DNA of 6,378 bases from Bacteroidota bacterium (lineage in GTDB: Bacteria; Bacteroidota; Bacteroidia; M30B66), in NCBI GenBank assembly GCA_947497195.1, contig CANMGM010000134.1:1-6378 (forward strand). Reading direction: 5' to 3'. The notes under the pieces are model-generated. The model worked only from the letters and a program-made list of their open reading frames with translations, searched no databases and was not told where the DNA came from. Each line of letters starts with the position of its first letter. Position 1 is the stretch's first letter. A program made the position numbers and the translations under genes. Shown here one piece after another: positions 1 to 5,898 of the stretch.

Positions 1-680
1 CGGGCAATACCTATTCCCCATTGTTTTTTCTCATGCGGTCGTTTTCCCCAAATCAATGCAGCCGAATATTTTAAATATTGCAAAGGCATCAGGTTTTTCA
101 GAGTGTAATCGCCACTGTAGTCTGCAGATCCCTGGAAGAGTAAAAATTGCTTGTCGTTGAGCGGTTTGAAAAGCGTTGTGGCTAAGCCTGCTGTACGCAA
201 TTTATTTCCATTGAGCGCAAGAAGCAAGGGATTGGTCAATGAATCGGGCTGTTCGAATGTGTAACGTTGCTCCCAATAATTTCCACCTAGTTGCCATACC
301 AAATTGGTTTTGGATATTACCGGAATATTGGTTGAAATACGAATGCCCTCTGATCGGAGTATCTGTGTTTTCTGAGAACCTAAATTGGGTTTGCCCATAG
401 GAGGGTAAATCCGATTCAATGAATCTGCTTCGATTGAATATCCAAACTGGTAATCATAACCAATGCTGATGAGTTTGGCAGGACTCAATCCTTCTATTTT
501 GGGGCTGCAAAAGCGTTTGGCTCCGTCGGCTGCAAAATCGAGATTGTCGTATTGACTGTAATCTTCTTCGGCTGCAGCGCTACTATCGGTTGGAGCTACA
601 ACTTGAGCAAGCGATTCGGTACAACAATAAAAGGCAAACGCCGCAGTAAACAGTGCAAACTTTACAGGAATATGCATCAT
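1..680 (-). CDS. DUF6268-like outer-membrane beta-barrel protein, N-terminal part (3' end outside window)
   Basis: An open frame of 226 codons runs from the ATG at 680 to the window edge without a stop, so the C-terminus is missing. Residues 1-25 form a Sec signal peptide ending SLA, with probable cleavage before Gln26, the usual Bacteroidota pattern. A short acidic, Ala/Ser-rich stretch follows (about 27-45). After it comes a series of alternating polar and hydrophobic segments rich in Tyr, Trp and Gly (for example LISIGYDYQFGY at 70-81 and LVWQLGGNYWEQRY at 127-140), as expected for transmembrane beta strands. The pattern resembles the Bacteroidota DUF6268 barrel family; this is recalled similarity, not a search result. 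The start lies 9 bases after the DUF2147 stop codon, so the two are almost certainly co-transcribed. A second ATG immediately follows the first (677), so the exact start is uncertain by one codon. Its substrate or role is unknown. An export signal is well supported; the family name is tentative. Confidence 0.7.
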   Translation of the reverse strand, partial: MMHIPVKFALFTAAFAFYCCTESLAQVVAPTDSSAAAEEDYSQYDNLDFAADGAKRFCSPKIEGLSPAKLISIGYDYQFGYSIEADSLNRIYPPMGKPNLGSQKTQILRSEGIRISTNIPVISKTNLVWQLGGNYWEQRYTFEQPDSLTNPLLLALNGNKLRTAGLATTLFKPLNDKQFLLFQGSADYSGDYTLKNLMPLQYLKYSAALIWGKRPHEKKQWGIGIA

Positions 681-689
681 CGATTTGGC

Positions 690-1151
690 TTATTTCTTAA
701 CGGCCAAACGCTTCCAAACATCGGTTCTTCCGAGTGCCGAAACGCCAATGTAACCTCTTATGTTCAAGGTGTTGGGGTCTTCCATTTTGATGGTACAGCT
801 ATAAGTGCTTCCATTCAACGGATCATAAATTGAGCCTTCTGCCCATTCATCGGAGCCGCTGTAAACAAAGTCTTTTAGCATTCTATACCCTTTAAGCGGT
901 GCATTCTGCAAGGTTGGATCGGGGTTGTTCTTATCGGTTTTAGGCAAATTGGTTTTTGGATCGTTGGGTTCTTTGAGCCACACGATTTTTCCATAATATT
1001 TAGTGCCAATTTTCTCAATCTTTACGCGAGCACGTCCATTCGATGGTTCCCAAACGCCAAGTAAGCGATCGCCCCCCTCATCTAAAAAATGAAATGAACT
1101 AAAGCTGATTGAAGAAATCAGTATTGCAAAAAAAAGAAGTGTTTTTTTCAT
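690..1151 (-). CDS. DUF2147 domain-containing exported protein
   Basis: A complete 153-residue protein. Residues 1 to about 19 are a signal peptide (MKK, then a hydrophobic Leu/Ile/Ser stretch), so the product should be periplasmic or outer-membrane associated. The rest is a single DUF2147 domain with its recognisable landmarks: LLGVW near the mature N-terminus (30-34), the KYYGKIVWL strand (51-59), an Asp/Asn/Pro-rich loop (63-80), WAEGSIYDP (103-111) and the terminal GRTDVWKR (141-148). The length is typical of the family. DUF2147 proteins are small secreted beta-rich proteins, and no enzymatic activity is established for them as far as I know. It sits 56 bases after the lipoprotein gene with no clear promoter between, and 9 bases before the barrel gene, so it is probably the middle gene of a three-gene operon. 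No Shine-Dalgarno sequence is visible before the ATG, which is normal for this phylum. Confidence 0.9.
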   Translation of the reverse strand: MKKTLLFFAILISSISFSSFHFLDEGGDRLLGVWEPSNGRARVKIEKIGTKYYGKIVWLKEPNDPKTNLPKTDKNNPDPTLQNAPLKGYRMLKDFVYSGSDEWAEGSIYDPLNGSTYSCTIKMEDPNTLNIRGYIGVSALGRTDVWKRLAVKK

Positions 1152-1207
1152 CGGTAATTAAAAGATTTAGGCGTTATAAAGTAAGGTAATTCTATGCGTT
1201 TATGGCA

Positions 1208-1717
1208 TTAGTAACCCAATTCAAATTCAAAATTCCCTTTCAGCTTCAAGTTGCTTTCGATGTCTTTTGCTAGTGTTGCATCGAGAACAAGGTAGAACTG
1301 CTTTTCATTGAAGAAATCGCTCGCTTCGGCTTCGGAGGAGGGAACCAGTACGGCCGATTTTGCATCAGGTTTTATAGGATTTATTACAGCAAGCTCCTGC
1401 ATTTGCAGTTCGGCATTATCGGATGCCAGACTCAGTACGAGCGCACTTATTCCGGAGAAGCCGCTTGTGTCCTCCGAAAAGATCTCGGCTTTCTTTAATA
1501 TGGCACGATCAACCGACATTCCTTCTTTAAATTCGGAACCAAAAATGGATTTCAGGTCCACCGAAACAACATATTGTGCAGGATTCGAACCCTCGAACAG
1601 TGGGCCTTCAAAGGTGAATTCAATGTCTTTCAGGGTATGTGTTTTTGTTTTTCCGCCTCCACAGGAAAAGAACAAAATTGCACTAAGAATAAGGATTGTA
1701 AAATGACGTGTTCTCAT
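1208..1717 (-). CDS. putative lipoprotein of unknown family
   Basis: A complete 169-residue protein. The N-terminus is a lipoprotein signal: basic MRTRH, a hydrophobic core, then the lipobox LFFSC with the lipidated Cys at position 19, followed by three glycines and a Lys/Thr spacer. I do not recognise the mature domain (about 29-169). It looks like an all-beta fold with alternating strands (DIEFTFEGPLF, AQYVVSVDLKSIF, GISALVLSLAS, FYLVLDATL) and ends in a strand, NFEFELGY. It contains no further Cys and no obvious catalytic motif. No acidic residues directly follow the lipidated Cys, so the acidic surface-export signal described for some Bacteroidota lipoproteins is not evident. A periplasm-facing location is therefore more likely, but that is inference. 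It is the first gene of the presumed operon with the DUF2147 and barrel genes, and has a good candidate promoter about 44 bases upstream. Confidence 0.8.
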   Translation of the reverse strand: MRTRHFTILILSAILFFSCGGGKTKTHTLKDIEFTFEGPLFEGSNPAQYVVSVDLKSIFGSEFKEGMSVDRAILKKAEIFSEDTSGFSGISALVLSLASDNAELQMQELAVINPIKPDAKSAVLVPSSEAEASDFFNEKQFYLVLDATLAKDIESNLKLKGNFEFELGY

Positions 1718-1743
1718 GCTGATTCGTGAGCGTTAAAAGTATT

Positions 1744-1789
1744 CAAATCGTATTTGCTTACAAATATAATTCGTGCAAAAGTGCAAATA
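1744..1789. repeat. palindrome and CAAAT/ATTTG repeat cluster over the lipoprotein promoter
   Basis: A perfect inverted repeat, TATTTG-CTTA-CAAATA (1751-1766), overlaps the -7 element at 1761-1768 and the expected start of transcription. The same half-site recurs nearby: CAAAT at 1744-1748, which forms a second inverted pair with 1752-1756, and CAAATA at 1784-1789. GTGCAAA is also repeated directly at 1773-1779 and 1781-1787, an 8-base period. Such an arrangement could be an operator for a DNA-binding regulator. Equally it could be chance in AT-rich DNA, because the -7 consensus itself supplies the CAAA half-site. Confidence 0.35.
1761..1768 (-). promoter_or_regulatory. candidate Bacteroidota promoter (-7 element) for the lipoprotein operon
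   Basis: Read on the minus strand, these bases are TATATTTG, a perfect match to the Bacteroidota -7 consensus TAnnTTTG. The element lies 43 bases upstream of the lipoprotein ATG, which would give a leader of roughly 35-40 bases. The upstream -33 TTG is not ideal: the nearest candidate (on the minus strand within ATTTGCAC, around 1785-1787) leaves only about 15 bases of spacing, against a usual 17-23. The promoter may therefore be weak or dependent on an activator. Confidence 0.5.
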
Positions 1790-1845
1790 GCCATAAACAT
1801 GAAATCTTTTCGAATGTAGTGGAATAGAATCCACGTGCGTGATGC

Positions 1846-3735
1846 CTAACCAAACATTTCCCATACTGAGCGATACATGTCTTCCTGTATGCACCAATTT
1901 ATAAGTGTGTCGTAAAATGGGTCTACAGTTAGGGTCGCACTGTCGCCGAGCATGATAAGCTGATACCGGGCGCGGGTCATGGCAACATTCATGCGGCGGT
2001 AGTCGCGTAAAAAGCCAATTTCTCTGCGCTCGTTGCTGCGCACCAATGAAATGATAACGCAATCTGATTCCTGACCCTGAAACGAGTCGATTGTTCGGAT
2101 TCGAATCTTCCTATTGCCGGTGCTTTCGCCTTCAAATTGATCTGTGAGCAAGCGTACTTGTTCATTGTATGGCGATATAAGTGCAATTGATGCAATGTCG
2201 TTGCCTGTTTCGGCCGGGAACAAAGTGTTCCAATGTGCATGCAAAAATGCTGCTTCTCCCGGATTTGAAATGCTCTGTGTTTCGGTACTAAACTCCTCTT
2301 CGTAGCTCGCACCTGCGGTATCAATAAATAACAAACCGCTCCCATTTTTGGGATAGCGTGCGAAGGTACTTTCGTGCCCGCGTAGTTTTCCTTCATAAAA
2401 CCAGCGGTTCGGAAATGCCATGATGTGGGGATTCATGCGGTATTGCACATCGAGAAGCACCGTTGGAACATGGTTAAGCACCTTTTCCATGAGGGTAATG
2501 CCGAGGCCACCTTTTGCCGCCTTTTGCGATTTTACGGTTGGCGGTAACTGGAACGGATCGCCTGCCAAAATAAGTCGCTCTGCTCTTATTATTGGTAGCC
2601 AACACAGTGGTTCAAGTGCCTGTGCTGCTTCGTCAATGAAAACGAAATCAAATTCAAGGTCCTTCGGCAGATGCGTATGCACCGCCATAAGGGTTCCGCA
2701 AACCACATCGGCCGAATGAAAAACTGCATCACTCAAGGTTTTCTCCAGTTGATTGGCATCGCGTAGCAGTGATTTCGCTTCTTTCAGCAACAAATTGCGT
2801 TGTTCGCGTTCGGCAGCACCAAAACTTCGTTTATACTTGAGTGCCATGGTTCGGTATGCATCGGCCTGCTTGCGTGCTTCACGAATTACGCTGAATTCAG
2901 GCGAATTACGAATCTTTCCTTCCACTGTAATCGATTCAAGTTGTTCCGAAACACGAACCGGATTGCCAATGCGCAGAACGTTAAGTCCCTTGGCAAGTAA
3001 ATTACTGCAGAGATGATCCACCGCAGCATTTGATGGCGCAGATAGCAAGATTCGCCCATCTTGCCGGCAGATTTGAACCGCCGCCGACACCAGGGTTGTT
3101 GTTTTACCCGTTCCGGGAGGGCCATGAATCACAGCCACATCGCGGGTTTCGGCAATACATTGTACCGCTTGGTTTTGAGAAGAATTCAGTCGGGCATCCA
3201 TGGCGTGACCAAAAAGTTCATTGGGGCGCGTATCGGCATTTTGTTTTCCGATTAAAACATCGCGTAGCTGTGCGAGTCGACAGTTGCGCGCGTTTTTAAT
3301 TTCCTCAAGCGCTTCATTGCATCGTTTGTATGCCAGCGCATCAAACTGCGCCTGCATTACCAGTCGGCCTTCGTCGAGTATATCCGGAATTTCATCGCGA
3401 AAGAAAACAATCTTTGCCCGGTTATCGCGCAATGCATCCAAAACACCGGTAACCGCTTCTTCATCGCCCTGCGAAGCACTGAAAATTCGTACCGGCTTAC
3501 CCGGACTAAAGCTATGCGGCGAATCTCGGTGTTTTGTGCGTTCGACCCATACAAATGGATAATCGCCAAAGCCATACCCTGTTTCAACAATCTGCAAGGG
3601 ATGCCAGCAAAGTCCTGTTGCTGCTTGTTGCTGAACCGATAAACTTGTTAGCGCAGTTGCAAATTGCTTTTCCTCCTCTTCGCGCTCTTCGGAATGAAGT
3701 ACGCTTAACTTCGAGAAGTATGCTTCAGCATCCAT
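1846..3735 (-). CDS. IGHMBP2/Upf1-like superfamily 1 helicase
   Basis: A complete 629-residue ATP-dependent nucleic-acid helicase. The full SF1B (Upf1-like) motif set is present in order: Q-like LNSSQNQAV (183-191), Walker A GPPGTGKT (205-212), motif Ia LSAPSNAAVDHL (231-242), motif II DEAA (368-371), motif III GDPFQLPP (392-399), motif IV QYRMNP (431-436), motif V SFQGQE (551-556) and motif VI MTRAR (586-590). A charged N-terminal helix (about 14-30) and a helical insert between motifs Ia and II (about 283-338) fit the stalk and 1B regions of this family. The R3H and zinc-finger domains of eukaryotic IGHMBP2 are absent, as in bacterial members, and the length is typical of those. Family members unwind DNA or RNA 5'-to-3'; the substrate here is unknown. 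The ATG overlaps the upstream hydrolase stop by one base (TAATG), implying translational coupling. No residue in the listed motifs looks damaged. Confidence 0.93.
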   Translation of the reverse strand: MDAEAYFSKLSVLHSEEREEEEKQFATALTSLSVQQQAATGLCWHPLQIVETGYGFGDYPFVWVERTKHRDSPHSFSPGKPVRIFSASQGDEEAVTGVLDALRDNRAKIVFFRDEIPDILDEGRLVMQAQFDALAYKRCNEALEEIKNARNCRLAQLRDVLIGKQNADTRPNELFGHAMDARLNSSQNQAVQCIAETRDVAVIHGPPGTGKTTTLVSAAVQICRQDGRILLSAPSNAAVDHLCSNLLAKGLNVLRIGNPVRVSEQLESITVEGKIRNSPEFSVIREARKQADAYRTMALKYKRSFGAAEREQRNLLLKEAKSLLRDANQLEKTLSDAVFHSADVVCGTLMAVHTHLPKDLEFDFVFIDEAAQALEPLCWLPIIRAERLILAGDPFQLPPTVKSQKAAKGGLGITLMEKVLNHVPTVLLDVQYRMNPHIMAFPNRWFYEGKLRGHESTFARYPKNGSGLLFIDTAGASYEEEFSTETQSISNPGEAAFLHAHWNTLFPAETGNDIASIALISPYNEQVRLLTDQFEGESTGNRKIRIRTIDSFQGQESDCVIISLVRSNERREIGFLRDYRRMNVAMTRARYQLIMLGDSATLTVDPFYDTLINWCIQEDMYRSVWEMFG

Positions 3736-4880
3736 TAGTAATGCTGCACTTTCAGCAAACGCTCTCTGATGTTTCCGCCGGATGTTTTTGCTTCCAGCAC
3801 ATACATTCCGGCAGGAAGTTGTTTAACATCAACGGATACAATGTTCTCGTTTTGAAGAAATACAGGTGTATGCGAAAGTTTACGTCCCTGCATATCATAA
3901 ATGTTTAGCGATAAAACCATTACCGGATCAGGAAATTCGAGCTGTATAGCATCGCTGCATGGTTGGGGAAATACACGTGTTTTTACAGACGGGATTGATT
4001 CATTGCCCGTGAAATCGAGGCTGCAGCTTTGCTCGAATGTAATGCGGTTATCGGCAGTGATGGTTTGTTGAAACTGCTGCCATGACACTGAGTCGTCGAG
4101 CAGAAACGTGTTCAGAAATGGCCGTAAATAATCAAATGTTATTTGCTGTTGCAGTTCGCGCGTCATGCCGCCTGGAACCCCCGATTCTCCAAGATCACAT
4201 AGACTTGAGGGAATGTAATAACAATGGGTACCTGATGTAATGCTCACAAACGATTTACAATCGCTTGCAAACGAATCGTAAATGGGCTGATGATTGGTTT
4301 CGGGCGGTGTAACACCATCGGCCGAACCCGAGAATAAGAGTGCCGGAATTTCGATCTGCCCCCCTTGCGGAACGGGTGGGGGGTTGGTTATAGCCGGAGC
4401 AAAGCCTATGTAAGCGTCGGCGATTGTTTGGGTTGCAGCCAGTGCCGATGCACCGCCACCCATCGAATGCCCACCAATGGCAGAACGTCCGTTAAATTGC
4501 GTAAAAAAGGAAACACCACCGGAACGAAATGCAGTATTTAAGAATGCAATGTCTTTCCCAAAAGCATCGTGATTGGGTAAAAAACTACTTTCGGTTGTTG
4601 GCAAAACAATAACGTAGCCGTCGGGAACGAGTTCGTCGGCAAAATTTTGGTAGGTATTTCCGGGAATTACGAAACCGTGCGCAAGAGTGAAAACGGGGAA
4701 ATTTCCTGCGGCAAAAGCAACATTGTCGCCAGTACTTATTCCAGGGTAATACACTTCGGCCGTAACGGTACGGTTGCGCGCTGCATCGAGTAAACTAAGG
4801 CTACGATGTCCAACGGAAAAAGGTTGGGCGGTTGACGAGATGGTGACGCATATACATATGTAAAAAAATAGCTTTTTCAT
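3735..4880 (-). CDS. secreted alpha/beta hydrolase with T9SS type A C-terminal sorting domain
   Basis: A complete 381-residue exported esterase-like enzyme. Residues 1-18 are a signal peptide ending STA, with cleavage before Gln19. The hydrolase domain (about 20-262) carries LAHGF (66-70, oxyanion-hole region), the nucleophile elbow GHSMGG with Ser139, an acid at Asp188 in GSADGVTPP, and His219 in SGTHC, a complete Ser-Asp-His triad. The stretch GSADGVTPP...PIYDSF...K.F..I..GTHC closely follows the layout of the cutinase/polyester hydrolase and chlorophyllase-like dienelactone-hydrolase group. After a linker (about 263-300), residues 301-381 form a T9SS type A sorting domain (FPQP, NIYDMQGRKL, LPAGMYVLEA, LLKVQHY), so the enzyme should be carried across the outer membrane and released or attached at the cell surface. 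The substrate, probably an ester, is unknown. The mature protein has five Cys (208, 220, 228, 286, 308). The gene overlaps the helicase start by one base. No convincing promoter is visible in the 69-base gap upstream. Confidence 0.9.
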   Translation of the reverse strand: MKKLFFYICICVTISSTAQPFSVGHRSLSLLDAARNRTVTAEVYYPGISTGDNVAFAAGNFPVFTLAHGFVIPGNTYQNFADELVPDGYVIVLPTTESSFLPNHDAFGKDIAFLNTAFRSGGVSFFTQFNGRSAIGGHSMGGGASALAATQTIADAYIGFAPAITNPPPVPQGGQIEIPALLFSGSADGVTPPETNHQPIYDSFASDCKSFVSITSGTHCYYIPSSLCDLGESGVPGGMTRELQQQITFDYLRPFLNTFLLDDSVSWQQFQQTITADNRITFEQSCSLDFTGNESIPSVKTRVFPQPCSDAIQLEFPDPVMVLSLNIYDMQGRKLSHTPVFLQNENIVSVDVKQLPAGMYVLEAKTSGGNIRERLLKVQHY

Positions 4881-4949
4881 AGAATGAAATTATAAAATAT
4901 CCTTCTCAATCAATTCGTTGAGGTTGAATTTGTGATTACCTAATTAGAC

Positions 4950-5840
4950 TTAGCCTGCAAATTGTTTGGCTACCACCACATCTTTTGTACCAGCTGAATA
5001 ATCGTAAAATCCGATACCGCTTTTAACTCCCAAGTGGCCCGCTGTAACCATGTTAACCAGTAAAGGCGAAGGGGCATATTTCGGATTTCCGAAACCATCC
5101 TGCAAAACACGCAAAATCGAAAGGCAGATATCGAGGCCAATAAAATCGGCTAGTTGAAGCGGTCCCATTGGATGCGCCATGCCGAGTTTCATTACCGTAT
5201 CAATCTCTGCTACTCCCGCGACGCCTTCATTCAAGGTTATGATGGCCTCATTGATCATCGGCATAAGGATTTTATTGGCCACGAATCCCGGATAGTCATT
5301 CACCAAAACCGGAATTTTAGAAAGCGATTTGGATATATCCATAACGCGTTCACTGGTTTTTGAAGAGGTCGAATATCCATTGATAACCTCAACGAGCTTC
5401 ATTACCGGAACGGGGTTCATGAAATGCATGCCGATTACCTTATCGGGCCGCTTTGTAACCGATGCAATGCGCGTAATAGAAATCGAGGATGTATTGGAAG
5501 CAAGGATACAGCTTGGATTACAAACTGCATCAAGCTGTTTGAAAACGGAAGCCTTGATCTCGAAATTTTCGGAGGCTGCTTCTATAACCAATACAACATC
5601 TGCTAAAGTTTCGTCGATTTGTGTTTTAGCCGTTATGCGCGCGAGCGTTTCTGCCTTCTGATCCTCGGTGATTTGAGCCTTCGCTACCTGACGATCGAGG
5701 TTTTTGACAATCGTTGCTAATCCTTTTTCAAGAGATGCTTCGCTAACATCTACAAGGAAAACAGGGTATCCGAATTGAGCGAACGTATGGGCAATGCCGT
5801 TCCCCATTGTTCCGGCACCGATTACTGCAATTTTTTCCAT
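4950..5840 (-). CDS. hbd: 3-hydroxybutyryl-CoA dehydrogenase (3-hydroxyacyl-CoA dehydrogenase family)
   Basis: A complete 296-residue soluble enzyme expected to interconvert 3-hydroxybutyryl-CoA and acetoacetyl-CoA with NAD(H), in short-chain fatty-acid or butanoate metabolism. The N-terminal Rossmann domain (1 to about 185) starts with the dinucleotide motif GAGTMG (8-13), and Asp31 at the end of the second strand favours NAD over NADP. ASNTSS (114-119), the family signature around GMHFMNPVPVMKLVEVI (137-153) with the His139/Glu151 catalytic pair, and Asn189 in PGFVANK are all present. The helical C-terminal domain (about 186-296) contains HPMGPLQLADFIGLD (223-237) and ends with the usual SGIGFYDY (274-281). 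The length matches single-domain Hbd/PaaH-type enzymes rather than the FadB/FadJ fusions. It is separated from the sugar transferase by 58 bases and from the hydrolase by 69, and has its own candidate promoter, so it is probably a single-gene unit. The exact chain-length preference, and so the choice between the symbols hbd and paaH, cannot be decided here. Confidence 0.93.
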   Translation of the reverse strand: MEKIAVIGAGTMGNGIAHTFAQFGYPVFLVDVSEASLEKGLATIVKNLDRQVAKAQITEDQKAETLARITAKTQIDETLADVVLVIEAASENFEIKASVFKQLDAVCNPSCILASNTSSISITRIASVTKRPDKVIGMHFMNPVPVMKLVEVINGYSTSSKTSERVMDISKSLSKIPVLVNDYPGFVANKILMPMINEAIITLNEGVAGVAEIDTVMKLGMAHPMGPLQLADFIGLDICLSILRVLQDGFGNPKYAPSPLLVNMVTAGHLGVKSGIGFYDYSAGTKDVVVAKQFAG

Positions 5841-5857
5841 GGTTAGAATTTGTACTG

Positions 5858-5887
5858 CAAAGAAAATCGAAAGCAGTTAATATTCAA
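5858..5887 (-). promoter_or_regulatory. candidate promoter for the hydroxyacyl-CoA dehydrogenase gene
   Basis: On the minus strand TTG (5885-5887) is followed after 19 bases by TTTCTTTG (5858-5865). The latter fits the Bacteroidota -7 consensus TAnnTTTG except for one T in place of A. The spacing is in the usual range. The -7 element ends 17 bases before the ATG, which would leave a short leader of roughly 10-12 bases. No hairpin followed by a T-run is seen after the sugar transferase stop, so read-through from upstream is also possible. Confidence 0.35.
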
Positions 5888-5898
5888 GCACCGAAATT

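Noticed and set aside
552..833. Plus-strand open frame of 93 codons across the barrel-DUF2147 junction
   Set aside because: It lies antisense to two well-supported genes and its translation has no family features.
1065..1072. GCGATCGC octamer, the HIP1 element of cyanobacteria
   Set aside because: Only this copy was noticed, inside the DUF2147 coding region; the rest of the window points to Bacteroidota, so it is a chance match.
1308..1706. Plus-strand open frame of 132 codons opposite the lipoprotein gene
   Set aside because: It is the antisense shadow of a well-supported lipoprotein gene; its translation shows no domain or export signal and it has no promoter I can see.
1819..1834. Hairpin GTGGA-ATAGAA-TCCAC downstream of the helicase stop, as a terminator
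   Set aside because: The stem is only 5 base pairs and no T-run follows on the minus strand, so it is too weak to call an intrinsic terminator.
1733..2396. Two minus-strand open frames (1733-2062 and 1989-2396) overlapping the helicase 3' region
   Set aside because: They lie in other frames across the conserved helicase motifs V and VI and encode no recognisable protein.
4911..4931. Inverted repeat AATTC...GAATT between the dehydrogenase and hydrolase genes
   Set aside because: Five-base arms with a nine-base loop and no T-run; expected by chance in AT-rich DNA.
4881..4949. Promoter for the hydrolase-helicase pair
   Set aside because: The gap is AT-rich, but the closest matches to TAnnTTTG (4885-4892 and 4892-4899) fit only 4 of 6 fixed bases. 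One is too close to the ATG and the other lacks a correctly spaced TTG.
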